Notes: generated by a model from the sequence alone, not told the origin. Shown: positions 5,543-12,946, numbered from the stretch's first letter. The stretch is 17,934 bases of DNA from JAUJNH01 sp038253125 (GCA_038253125.1 JBBSHM010000048.1:1-17934), one strand, 5' to 3'. Program-made: numbers and translations.

Positions 5543-6745
5543 ACGTCCGCCTGGTTCCACTGCTTCTCGGGGATCTCGGGCGACATGGCGCTCGGGTCCC
5601 TCCTCGACGCCGGCGCCGACCTGGACGAGGTGCTGGGCCTGCTGCGACGCCTCGGGATCTCAGGCTGGTCGGTGGAGCCCGAGCCGGTGCTGCGGTGCGG
5701 GCTGGCCGCCACCCAGGCCGGCGTCGGCACAAAGGACGACCACGTGCACCGCACCTTCAGCGCCATAGAGGCGATGCTGGCCGGCGCCGTCCTGCCACCC
5801 CGGGTGCACGAGCGCAGCCTGGCCACCTTTCTCGGCCTGGCCGAGGTCGAGGGCGAGCTGCACCGGCGCCCGCCGGCCCAGGTCCACTTCCACGAGGTGG
5901 GCGGCCTCGACGCCATCGTGGACATCGTGGGCACCTGCGCCGCCCTCGAGGTGCTCGGCGTCGACGAGGTGGCGGCGTCAGCCGTGGCGACCGGCACCGG
6001 CATGGTGCGGACCGCCCACGGCCTGCTGCCCAACCCGGCGCCGGCGACCGTCGCCCTGCTGGCCCGCGCCGAAGCTCCCACCGCCGGCCGCAACACCACC
6101 GTCGAGCTCACCACGCCGACGGGTGCCGCTCTGCTGGCCGCGCTGGTCCCGCCCGCCGGCTTCGGCCCGCTCCCGTCGATGGTGCCGACCAGCGTGGGCT
6201 ACGGCGCCGGCTCCCGCGAGACCGACGGCACGCCCAACGTCACCCAGGTCGTCCTCGGCGTCACCGACGAGAGCCCCTCGGCTCCTCGGGGCGGCGCGAG
6301 CCTGGGGTCTGTTCCCCTCGGCCAGCCGCTGGCCGTCGTCGAGGCCAACGTCGACGACGCCACTGGTGAGGCGCTCGGCCACGCCCTCGGAGCGCTCCTG
6401 GAGGCCGGCGCCGCCGACGCCTGGATCAGCCCCGTCACCATGAAAAAGGGAAGGCCCGGCCACGTCGTCAGCGCGCTGTGCGACGAGGCGCTGGCCGCTC
6501 AGGTCGCCGCCGCCCTCGCAGCCGAGACGGGCAGCCTGGGCGTCCGCGTCGCCAGGGTGGGCCGGATGGCGGCCGAGCGTCGCCTCGAGCAGGTCGAGGT
6601 GGGGGGCGTGCCGGTGCGGGTGAAGGTCAGCCCCGGCCGGGCCAAGGCCGAGTTCGACGACGCCGCCCACGCCGCCCGGGTGCTGGGCCGCCCGGCCCGC
6701 GAGATCGTCCAGCTGGCCGAGGAGGCCTGGCGCCGCCGCTCATGA
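5534..6745 (+). CDS. larC: Nickel insertion protein LarC (DUF111)
   Basis: LarC loads nickel into the sulfur-bearing pincer nucleotide in a CTP-dependent reaction. The 403-residue protein begins MTGTSAWFHCFSGISGDMAL, the family N-terminus. VHFHEVGGLDAIVDIVG (about 117-133) is a likely metal or substrate site, LTTPTGAALLAAL follows at about 192-204, and a C-terminal domain starts near residue 266 (VVEANVDDATGEALGHALGA) with TMKKGRPGHV at about 302-311. In Lactiplantibacillus the two halves need a programmed frameshift; here they form one uninterrupted frame. The ATG at 5534 has GAGGA 7 bases upstream, inside the tandem repeat. It probably shares a transcript with larB. Confidence 0.94.
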   Translation: MTGTSAWFHCFSGISGDMALGSLLDAGADLDEVLGLLRRLGISGWSVEPEPVLRCGLAATQAGVGTKDDHVHRTFSAIEAMLAGAVLPPRVHERSLATFLGLAEVEGELHRRPPAQVHFHEVGGLDAIVDIVGTCAALEVLGVDEVAASAVATGTGMVRTAHGLLPNPAPATVALLARAEAPTAGRNTTVELTTPTGAALLAALVPPAGFGPLPSMVPTSVGYGAGSRETDGTPNVTQVVLGVTDESPSAPRGGASLGSVPLGQPLAVVEANVDDATGEALGHALGALLEAGAADAWISPVTMKKGRPGHVVSALCDEALAAQVAAALAAETGSLGVRVARVGRMAAERRLEQVEVGGVPVRVKVSPGRAKAEFDDAAHAARVLGRPAREIVQLAEEAWRRRS

Positions 6746-6759
6746 CGGGAACGTTCCCG
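6746..6759. promoter_or_regulatory. 14-bp perfect palindrome, candidate operator
   Basis: CGGGAACGTTCCCG is its own reverse complement and starts at the first base after the larC stop, 73 bases before the subtilase ATG. It has no loop, so a protein-binding site fits better than a hairpin terminator. It is not a normal LexA box, which needs spacing between GAAC and GTTC. The regulator is unknown. Confidence 0.4.
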
Positions 6760-6832
6760 GACACGGTGGTTGTGGCGCGTTTGGGGTTCGTGCGCGACAG
6801 TCTCGGTGACGACCGCAGCGAAAGGCACACCC

Positions 6833-8320
6833 ATGGCAAAGGCGTTCAAGGCTGAGCAGTACGTGCTCCTCCCCTCGGGGGGGCTGAGGGCCGGGGGACG
6901 TGGCGTCGGAGCTGACGCCCAGGACTTCCTCCGCACGGCCGAGGTGGCCGGCTCCGATGGTGTGAGCATCGAGGGCCGCCAGGTGCCCATGCGCGTCCTC
7001 GACTCGATCGGACCGGACGGGGCCAAGCTGGTCGAGCTGCCGCCGGAGTCGCTGCTCGCCGTCCGGTCGCTGCTCCCGTCGCTGCGCGTGGTGCCGCTCG
7101 TCTACTACACCCCGGCCGTCGCTCCGATCATGGAGGTGGCCACCAAGGCCGCCCGGTCGGCCACCACGGCCGCCGGCATCACGTTGAAGGTCCTGGCCAA
7201 GACGGGCGCAAAGCCGGTGGTCGGCGCCATCGTGGTGGCCCTCACCGACGTGAAGAACCGGGTGGGCGCCCAGGGCGTGACCGACAGCCAGGGTCAGGTG
7301 AGCCTGGCCCTCGGCTCGGCCAGCGTGAAGCTCGAAGCTCTCTACGTCTACCCGGCCGACGCCTACTGGACGTTGCGCAAGAAGGCCGTGACCATCACGA
7401 GCGGCACCGTGGTCAACCTGCTCCCGCTCGACCTGGCGTTCACCGATTGCCTGCGCTTTTTCTACGGCAATGCGGCGTTGACGGTCGGCACGGGAGTCAC
7501 CGTCGGCGTGCTCGACACCGGCATCGCCAACCACCCCGACCTCGTCGTCTCGGGCGGCGCCAACACCGTGACGGGCGAGGACCCGAAGGACTTCGGCGAC
7601 AACGGCAAGGGCCACGGCACCCATGTGGCCGGCATCATCGCGGCGCGGGGCCAGGCGCCCACCGGCGTGCGCGGGGTGGCGCCCGGGGTGAAGCTGCGGT
7701 CGTACCGGGTCTTCGCCCGGGGCAGCGGCAGCGCCTCGAGCTTCGCCATCGCCAAGGCCATCGACCAGGCCGTGACCGACAAGTGCGACCTGCTGAACAT
7801 GAGCCTCGGCGGGGGCCAGCCCGACCCGGTGCTCACAGCAGCCGTCGACGACGCCCGCGCCGCCGGCAGCCTGTGCATCATCGCCGCCGGCAACGGGGGC
7901 CGCCAGCCGGTGAGCTTCCCCGCCACCCTGGGCTCGGCCCTCGCCGTCTCCGCCCTGGGCCGCAAGGGCACCTTCCCGCCCAGCGCGGCCGAGGTCGACG
8001 ACGTGGCCGCCCCCTACGGCACCGACAAGAAGAACTTCATCGCCGACTTCAGCAACATCGGGCCCGAGGTCGACCTCACCGGGCCGGGGGTGGCGATCAT
8101 CTCGACGGTCCCGACCGGCTACACCGAGATCAGCGGCACGTCGATGGCGTGCCCCGCCGTCACGGGGGCGGCAGCCCGGGCGCTGGCCCCTACCACCATC
8201 CTGAAGAAGAAGCGGGACAGCGCCCGGTCAGATGCCATGGTGAAGGCGGTGCTGGCCACGGCGAAGTCGCTCGGCTTCACCCCCACCCTCGAGGGTCACG
8301 GGCTGCCGGCTTCGAAGTAG
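6833..8320 (+). CDS. Subtilisin-family (S8) serine protease without signal peptide
   Basis: This is a 495-residue subtilase with a complete triad: Asp228 in VGVLDTGIANHPDL, His264 in GKGHGTHVAGIIAA and Ser437 in ISGTSMACPAVTGAAARAL; the oxyanion Asn354 is in IIAAGNGG. The first 110 residues hold no secretion signal (MAKAFKAEQYVLLP is polar) and no obvious I9 propeptide. Residues about 116-200 (ITLKVLAKTGAKPVVGAIVV through TSGTVVNLLPLD) look like a small transthyretin/CarboxypepD_reg-type beta domain placed before the catalytic domain. ATG at 6833 is preferred, with GAAAGG 9 bases upstream; an earlier in-frame codon at 6770 lies in the leader. A small gene starts 14 bases after the stop. It may act in the cytoplasm or leave by another route. 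The substrate is unknown. Confidence 0.92.
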   Translation: MAKAFKAEQYVLLPSGGLRAGGRGVGADAQDFLRTAEVAGSDGVSIEGRQVPMRVLDSIGPDGAKLVELPPESLLAVRSLLPSLRVVPLVYYTPAVAPIMEVATKAARSATTAAGITLKVLAKTGAKPVVGAIVVALTDVKNRVGAQGVTDSQGQVSLALGSASVKLEALYVYPADAYWTLRKKAVTITSGTVVNLLPLDLAFTDCLRFFYGNAALTVGTGVTVGVLDTGIANHPDLVVSGGANTVTGEDPKDFGDNGKGHGTHVAGIIAARGQAPTGVRGVAPGVKLRSYRVFARGSGSASSFAIAKAIDQAVTDKCDLLNMSLGGGQPDPVLTAAVDDARAAGSLCIIAAGNGGRQPVSFPATLGSALAVSALGRKGTFPPSAAEVDDVAAPYGTDKKNFIADFSNIGPEVDLTGPGVAIISTVPTGYTEISGTSMACPAVTGAAARALAPTTILKKKRDSARSDAMVKAVLATAKSLGFTPTLEGHGLPASK

Positions 8321-8334
8321 CGCGCGCTGACATC

Positions 8335-8592
8335 GTGGCCAGATCCCGGTTCGTCCTTCGCTACCAGGGGACAGGGCCGGCGCCCGGGGCTGACTTGGCC
8401 CGGATCGCCGCCCTCTCCCGGGCGGTGATCCTCGACGCGTCGCCCCGGATGCTCCTGGTCGAAGCCGACGCCGACGCCTTGGGCGCCCTGGCAGCCACGC
8501 TGGCCGACTGGGTGATGGCGCCCGAGCAGCACCTCCCCCTCCCCGATACCCGCCAGCGGGCCGACCACGCACCGCCGGTGCCTGAGCCCTAG
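8335..8592 (+). CDS. Small protein behind the subtilase, possible I9-like propeptide/inhibitor
   Basis: This is an 85-residue protein starting at GTG 8335 (VARSRFVLRYQGTGPAPGAD). The order of elements suggests the ferredoxin-like fold of subtilisin propeptides: strand RFVLRY, helix ADLARIAALS, strand AVILDASPRMLLVEA, helix ADALGALAATLA, then a closing WVMAPEQHLPLPDTR. A propeptide closing strand enters the protease active site from its C-terminal end, and the PE-x-x-LPLPD tail could do so. No signal or membrane segment is present. It is 14 bases behind the subtilase stop and in another frame, so it is probably co-transcribed. The fold assignment is by pattern only; the coding call rests on position, amino-acid composition and a clean end. 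Confidence 0.62.
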   Translation: MARSRFVLRYQGTGPAPGADLARIAALSRAVILDASPRMLLVEADADALGALAATLADWVMAPEQHLPLPDTRQRADHAPPVPEP

Positions 8593-8612
8593 CCCCGGCC
8601 CGCTTTCAGCGC

Positions 8613-8618
8613 TACGAT
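8613..8618 (+). promoter_or_regulatory. TACGAT -10 box ahead of the beta-helix gene
   Basis: TACGAT matches TANNNT and lies 49 bases before the ATG at 8668, in the 75-base gap after the small protein gene. No clear -35 box is visible. If used, it lets the beta-helix gene be transcribed apart from the subtilase pair. Confidence 0.3.
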
Positions 8619-8667
8619 GAAGGCGGTACATCGTGACGGTGCGGTGCCATGACGGGGGAGATTGACG

Positions 8668-9831
8668 ATGGCCGGTGCCGGAGAGCTGTTCAAGAACACC
8701 GACGGGAAGTGGACCTTCCGGGTCCTGAACTCGGCGGGCGACATCATCGCCGTGAACGAGGGGGCTGGCTTCCCGACCAAGGCCAGCGCCCGTTCGACCC
8801 TGGCCAAGCTGCTGAAGGGCGGCTTCAACGGCCCGATCACCGACGCGGCCACGCTGGCCTGCGGTTCGGAGATCACCAAGAACACCACCCTCGAAGGTGA
8901 CCTCGTGTGCGCCAGCACGCCGGCACTGATCATCGCCGCCGACAACGTGACCCTCGACCTCAACGGCTTCTCCATCACCGGCAAGGGCGCCCTGAGCAAG
9001 GGCGGCCCGGCCATCCTGTTCCGAAACGTGAAGGGCTCGACGGTCCAGAAGGGCACGATCCAGCGGTTCGGGGCCGGCGTGGCCATCGAGGGCGGCTCCG
9101 GCAACGTCGTGCAGAACCTGACGGTGGTCGACAACGTCGGGCCCGCCGACGGCGACTACGGCGACGGCGTCACCATCAGCGGGTCCAACGCCAACCGGGT
9201 GCAGGGCAACACCGTGGCCCGCAACGGCCCCTTCAGCGGGATCTCGATGATCGGCGCCTCCTCGGAGAACCAGATCCTCAACAACACCGTCACCGACAAC
9301 AACATGCTGCCCGGTGAGCCGGCCGCCGGCCGCCAGGACATGGGCATCCGGATCGAGGGCCCGGCGGCCAACAACAACAAGGTGAGCGGCAACACCGTGA
9401 CGGGCAGCGGCGCCGACGGCATCGTGGTCCTGCCCACCTGCGATGACCGGGCCAAGGGCTGCGTCGGCAGCAAGCCCAACGAGGGCAACGAGATCTCGGA
9501 CAACCTCAGCCACGGCAACGGCACCAGCGGCGGCGGCAGCGGCGTCCGCCTGTTCTGCGTGACCAGCCCCGTGGCCGCGGCCAAAACGGCGGTGACGAAC
9601 AACCAGGCCAACGGGAACCGCACCCATGGAATCGCCGTCGACGCCGTCGGCACCGCCCAGCCCGGTCCCACCGAGAACAAGCTCAGCGGCAACCACGCCC
9701 GGGACAACGCCGAGTTCGACGGCTATGACGGCAACCTGACCCCGGCCTGCGGCACCAACACCTGGGAGGCCAACGACTTCGGCCGGGTCAACCAGCCCTG
9801 CGTCGGCAGCACCCCACCCAAGGCCCCGTAA
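8668..9831 (+). CDS. DUF1508 domain fused to right-handed beta-helix repeats
   Basis: This 387-residue protein has two parts. Residues about 5-57 (ELFKNTDGKWTFRVLNSAGD, IIAVNEGAGFPTKASARSTL) match the YegP-like DUF1508 pattern. Residues about 60-385 are parallel beta-helix (PbH1/NosD-like) coils, rich in Asn and Gly: NVTLDLNGFSITGKGALSKG, NVVQNLTVVDN, NANRVQGNTVARNGPFSGIS, NQILNNTVTDNN and NNNKVSGNTVTGSGADGI. Such folds often bind or cut polysaccharide, but no catalytic set is recognised. Several cysteine pairs suit disulfides, yet no signal peptide is seen. ATG at 8668 has GGGGAG 7 bases upstream and beats the TTG at 8662. The last coil ends in a Pro-rich tail. It follows the subtilase cluster on the same strand. 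Confidence 0.85.
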   Translation: MAGAGELFKNTDGKWTFRVLNSAGDIIAVNEGAGFPTKASARSTLAKLLKGGFNGPITDAATLACGSEITKNTTLEGDLVCASTPALIIAADNVTLDLNGFSITGKGALSKGGPAILFRNVKGSTVQKGTIQRFGAGVAIEGGSGNVVQNLTVVDNVGPADGDYGDGVTISGSNANRVQGNTVARNGPFSGISMIGASSENQILNNTVTDNNMLPGEPAAGRQDMGIRIEGPAANNNKVSGNTVTGSGADGIVVLPTCDDRAKGCVGSKPNEGNEISDNLSHGNGTSGGGSGVRLFCVTSPVAAAKTAVTNNQANGNRTHGIAVDAVGTAQPGPTENKLSGNHARDNAEFDGYDGNLTPACGTNTWEANDFGRVNQPCVGSTPPKAP

Positions 9832-9906
9832 GGGTCCGCCGCCCTGGTATCGACGGCTGCCCTCGGGGACGGGCCTGTCCAGAGCCTTCGCTGCCGACCG
9901 CTGCTG

Positions 9907-10320
9907 TCAGACGGCGGGGCGGCCTTCCATGGCCATCTCGTAGGCCGGGCAGGCCTCGGTGCAGTCGCTGTCGACTCCCTCGGGCGGGAAGCAGTGGGGG
10001 CAGTCGGGGCCGCACTCGCCGTGGGCCGAGCGCTGCAGCTCCTCGAAGGAGCTGATGAAGTCGAGCGCCCCCTCCTTCTGGCCCAGCTCGGAGAGCTTGT
10101 ACCGGTCGCCGACCCGCTCGACGTAGCCGTCCACGACCATCCCGTCGAGGTGCTCGAGGCCGGTCTCGGCGTCGACGCCCAAGAACCGCTGGAGGATGTT
10201 GGTATCGACCTCGTTGCCGAAGCCCTCGCCCCGCATCCAAACCATGACCTGGAGGATCTCGCTGCGCCAGTACATGGCCTGCAGGGCAGAGCGCCCGGGA
10301 GCCTGGGTTTCGTCAGACAT
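9907..10320 (-). CDS. Winged-helix-like protein with a C-terminal cysteine cluster
   Basis: In this 137-residue protein, residues about 12-85 look like a winged-helix domain: SALQAMYWRSEILQVMVWMR, a second helix pair (TNILQRFLGVDAETGLEHLD), then GMVVDGYVERVGDRYKLSEL, the recognition-wing pattern of PadR/MarR-like proteins. The C-terminal 40 residues hold C103, C107, C110, C120 and C124 with H100 nearby (HGECGPDCPHCFPPEGVDSD), enough to bind zinc or an iron-sulfur cluster. The start ATG at 10320 has AGGAGG 9 bases upstream. The gene is on the same strand, 73 bases behind msrB, so a redox-sensing or thiol-related role is plausible. The family is not recognised by name, and DNA binding is inferred. 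Confidence 0.78.
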   Translation of the reverse strand: MSDETQAPGRSALQAMYWRSEILQVMVWMRGEGFGNEVDTNILQRFLGVDAETGLEHLDGMVVDGYVERVGDRYKLSELGQKEGALDFISSFEELQRSAHGECGPDCPHCFPPEGVDSDCTEACPAYEMAMEGRPAV

Positions 10321-10393
10321 CGGTGATGGCCTCCTCGGGTGCCGCAACCAGGTTCACAACCCTACCGCGCCGCCGCCGCTTTCGGGAACCCGG

Positions 10394-10807
10394 CTACTCC
10401 GGCGGCTGCTCCTGCACCTGGAGCGACAGCGAGTTCATGCAGAAGCGCTGCCCGGTGGGCGCCGGCCCGTCGGGGAACACGTGACCCAGATGTGAGCCGC
10501 AGCGGGCGCAGCGCACCTCGACGCGCCGCATGCCGTGGGCCCGGTCCTCGACCATCTCGACCGCATCCTCCGACAACGGTTCGGTGAAGCTGGGCCACCC
10601 GGATCCCGACTCGAACTTGGTGGTCGAGGAGAACAGCGGGTTCCCGCACGCCCGGCACGTGAAGGTGCCGTCGCCGTGCCAGTCGACATACTCGCCGCTC
10701 CAGGCCCGCTCGGTGCCGGCCCGGCGCAGCACCTCGTAAGCCTCGGGCGACAGCTCCTCCCGCCACTGCGCATCGCTCTTGTCGACCTTTTCAGCTTGGT
10801 CTGCCAT
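10394..10807 (-). CDS. msrB: Peptide-methionine (R)-S-oxide reductase MsrB
   Basis: MsrB repairs the R form of methionine sulfoxide in proteins, in the cytoplasm here since no signal is present. The 137-residue length is normal. Zinc ligands are C51/C54 in CRACGNPLF and C100/C103 in CARCGSHLGHVFPDG. The substrate pocket includes SGSGWPSFTEP (about 67-77), and the catalytic cysteine is C123 in QRFCMNSLSL. No cysteine is seen at the usual resolving position near the N-terminal half, so reduction may be direct or use another thiol. The start is ATG at 10807 with a modest upstream GGGG. It is followed by the cysteine-rich winged-helix gene and is divergent from an SRPBCC gene. Confidence 0.97.
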   Translation of the reverse strand: MADQAEKVDKSDAQWREELSPEAYEVLRRAGTERAWSGEYVDWHGDGTFTCRACGNPLFSSTTKFESGSGWPSFTEPLSEDAVEMVEDRAHGMRRVEVRCARCGSHLGHVFPDGPAPTGQRFCMNSLSLQVQEQPPE

Positions 10808-10928
10808 GCCCCGATCTTGGTCCGACCGGCGCCGCTAGCTGGACCCGGCGCCATCTTCGCCGTGCCGAGCAGGGGCTGGCTCGATCGGGGGCTTGCCCTG
10901 AGCCGATCCTGTGAGGGACGATCCTACG

Positions 10929-11327
10929 ATGGCTGCGGAGTCCCGCCACATCGGCGTCCGGATCGACCGTCCGGCGCCTGAGGTGTACGCCTACGCCTCG
11001 AACCCGGCCAACCTGCCGGAGTGGGCGCCCGGGCTCGGCGGCCCGGTGCAGGAGGTCGACGGGCGCTGGATCGTCGACTCGACCGGAGGACCGCTGGTCA
11101 TCGCCTTTGCCGAAACCAACGGCTATGGGGTCCTCGACCATGACGTCACGATGCCGTCGGGCGAGACGGTCTACAACCCGATGCGCGTCATAGCCGACAC
11201 CGACGGTTGCGACGTCGTCTTCACGTTGCGCCGGCGACCGGAGATGAGCGATGCCGACGTCGCCCGTGACGAGCAGGCGGTGGCGGCGGATCTCAGCCTC
11301 CTGAAGCAGGTGCTCGAGCGTCGTTGA
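10929..11327 (+). CDS. SRPBCC-family protein (START-like fold)
   Basis: This 132-residue soluble protein follows the SRPBCC pattern: a first strand (SRHIGVRIDRPAPEVYAYA), the family's helix-loop (SNPANLPEWAPGLGGPVQEV), then alternating strands (GRWIVDSTGGPLVIAF, GVLDHDVTMPSGETVYNPMR, CDVVFTLRRRPEM) and a long C-terminal helix (DEQAVAADLSLLKQVLERR). These proteins form a deep pocket for small hydrophobic ligands; the ligand here is unknown. ATG at 10929 is chosen for its GAGGGA 10 bases upstream; GTG at 10911 would add six residues. It stands alone on the plus strand, divergent from msrB and convergent with the next gene. Confidence 0.85.
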   Translation: MAAESRHIGVRIDRPAPEVYAYASNPANLPEWAPGLGGPVQEVDGRWIVDSTGGPLVIAFAETNGYGVLDHDVTMPSGETVYNPMRVIADTDGCDVVFTLRRRPEMSDADVARDEQAVAADLSLLKQVLERR

Positions 11328-11419
11328 CCTACGGCGTTGACCGGGCCGCTGATCCTGCTCAGTGCCGCTCCCGGGTCTCGGCGCCGCGGTCCTGGTGCCA
11401 TGACCGGATCCCGTCCCGG

Positions 11420-11818
11420 CTAGATGTTCTTGGTGACGAGGTTGCTCTCCCGTGTGATCCCCGCCGGCTGGACCGGGGTGAGGCTGACGACGGCCCGCAG
11501 CTCGTCTGGGTTCGGAACGGGACCACGGTCCTCGTCGAGGTCGGCCCGGTGGAAGGTCTTGCTCCACGACCGCTGCAGCGTCGGCTTGCCGTCGGAGGCG
11601 GTGCCGGTCAGGAACAGCGGCGTGACGAAGCCGAGGGGCTGGTCCGGCCCGGGCGGGTCGCCGGTGGCGGTGTCGTCGCCGATGAGGCGGCAAACCTCGA
11701 CGTACGCCTGGTTCGCATGCTGGTCATAGCTGTCGAAGGTGATCTCGTAGGTGACGTCGACCAGCGCGGCGTCGCCCTTCAACCTGACCTTCAGCTCAAC
11801 AGGACCGATGGATGCCAC
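11420..11818 (-). CDS. Unrecognised 132-residue protein
   Basis: I do not recognise the family. The protein is soluble and acidic, with no signal or membrane segment, and appears all-beta: VELKVRLKGDAALVDVTYEI, TFDSYDQHANQAYVEVCRLI, GFVTPLFLTGTASDGKPTLQ, QRSWSKTFHRADLDEDRGPV and LRAVVSLTPVQPAGITRESN. It has one cysteine (in EVCRLIGDD). The composition and strand spacing suggest an Ig-like or C2-like sandwich. The start is GTG at 11818 with AGGAGG only 4 bases upstream, close but usable. It lies 102 bases behind the CARDB-like membrane protein on the same strand and may share its transcript, although a stem-loop lies between them. Confidence 0.7.
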   Translation of the reverse strand: MASIGPVELKVRLKGDAALVDVTYEITFDSYDQHANQAYVEVCRLIGDDTATGDPPGPDQPLGFVTPLFLTGTASDGKPTLQRSWSKTFHRADLDEDRGPVPNPDELRAVVSLTPVQPAGITRESNLVTKNI

Positions 11819-11901
11819 ACGTCCTCCTCAGGGTTCTCCGGAGCCGTTCAACCCCGAATGTGCCGCATGGTATTCGCTGACGCCCCAAAGGCGCGGCCCC
11901 G

Positions 11902-11930
11902 GCTAGCGCCAGCGCTAGCGCTAGCGCAGC
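11902..11930. terminator. GCTAGC-rich repeat with strong stem-loop after the membrane-anchored gene
   Basis: GCTAGCGCCAGCGCTAGC (11902-11919) folds into a 7-bp stem with a CCAG/CTGG loop, and a further GCTAGC follows. It starts within the stop codon of the upstream minus-strand gene (TAG at 11923-11921), where a terminator would be. No run of T follows on the minus strand, so it is not a classical intrinsic terminator; it could also be a processing or stability hairpin. Confidence 0.4.
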
Positions 11931-12907
11931 ACGTACTGACGGACGGGGAACTCGTCGTCGGTCGGGTTGGCGTCGGGGGTGAGGCCGACTCGCACTATGA
12001 CGCCGAACGTGCTGCCGGCCGGCGGCGGTACCAGCTTGAGGGTGTCGATGGCTCGACGCTGCCCGGGTTCGAGGTCGACCGTCGTCCGGTCGGCCGAGGC
12101 GGCCGAACCGTCGAAGGGCTGGGTCGAGGCGGTCAGCGGCACCGCCTTCTCCGACTGGTTGCCCTGGTTGGCCACGACGATCTGCAGTCGGATGGCCGAA
12201 ACCTGGGCGAGCACCTGCACCTTGCCGGGCTCCTCGCCCAGAGGACCCGGGTCAGGCGTGGCCACGACCACCGCCAGGTCGTGCACGGGGGCCAGGACCT
12301 TGCTGTTGCGCAGAGCGATGACGAAGGTGCCGAGGATCGGGGCCGACCACGACTGGGGGTCGGGTACCCACCGGCTCTCGGGCGGCGGATCGCTCCCGGC
12401 GGGCAGGTTCCGGCCGAACAGGCGGTAGGCGCCGTCAGCCGCCTCGAGGTCGCGTCCCACGTCGGCCAGGGCCTGGACGGCGGGTAGGGCCGGCGCCTGC
12501 CCGTCGACAGCCTGGCCGAGGGCGCCCCGCAGGGCCTTCACCGCCGTGGCCCGACCGCCGAGGGCACCGATCAGCAGGTTCTGGGCCAGCCCACCCTTGG
12601 AGGTGCTGACGGTCCGCACGTCGGCCAGCGCACCATCGGCGTCGCTGCCGATCCGCTCCAGCTGGCGGTTGAGGAGGTCCCGCTCGAGGCCGACGGCGTG
12701 GTCCCGCAGGGCGGCGACGTCACGACCGGTGGCCGATGACCGCTCGATGGCGGGCCTGACCTGGTCGAGGTAGGCGAGGGCCTGGGTGCGGGCCTCGGTC
12801 GGCGAGGTGTGGTTGGCGCCGAGGACGATGGTGCCAACCACCAGCACGCTGAGGACGAGGAGCACGACCACCACCGGTCGCATCGGCCCCCGGCGCGGGC
12901 CGAGCAT
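11921..12907 (-). CDS. Membrane-anchored protein with C-terminal CARDB-like domain
   Basis: This is a 328-residue protein of unknown role. Residues about 11-31 (PVVVVLLVLSVLVVGTIVLG) form a single N-terminal transmembrane anchor, so the rest probably faces outside. Residues about 40-160 are helical and Ala/Leu-rich with many Arg/Asp pairs, possibly coiled coil (RDHAVGLERDLLNRQLERIG). Residues about 225-325 look like a CARDB/Ig-type beta domain: VSAIRLQIVVANQGNQSEKA, DRTTVDLEPGQRRAIDTLKL, TFGVIVRVGLTPDANPTDDE. The ATG at 12907 is preferred because GGAGG lies 9 bases upstream. A longer frame to 13189 exists but it runs through a 33-bp repeat and lacks a ribosome site. It is divergent from the nuclease pair. 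Confidence 0.8.
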   Translation of the reverse strand: MLGPRRGPMRPVVVVLLVLSVLVVGTIVLGANHTSPTEARTQALAYLDQVRPAIERSSATGRDVAALRDHAVGLERDLLNRQLERIGSDADGALADVRTVSTSKGGLAQNLLIGALGGRATAVKALRGALGQAVDGQAPALPAVQALADVGRDLEAADGAYRLFGRNLPAGSDPPPESRWVPDPQSWSAPILGTFVIALRNSKVLAPVHDLAVVVATPDPGPLGEEPGKVQVLAQVSAIRLQIVVANQGNQSEKAVPLTASTQPFDGSAASADRTTVDLEPGQRRAIDTLKLVPPPAGSTFGVIVRVGLTPDANPTDDEFPVRQYVLR

Positions 12908-12946
12908 CGGAGCCGACCTCCGTGTCGGGTGCGCCATCAGACCGGG

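Noticed and set aside
4710..5732. 340-residue minus-strand frame opposite larB
   Set aside because: It is antisense to a clear larB and very rich in Arg, Gly and His.
6746..6759. SOS (LexA) box
   Set aside because: The half-sites GAAC and GTTC touch each other with no spacer, unlike the actinobacterial LexA site.
7447..8334. Long plus-strand frame ahead of the small I9-like protein
   Set aside because: It is the subtilase gene read one frame off, rich in Arg, Gly and His; only the part after 8335 looks like a protein.
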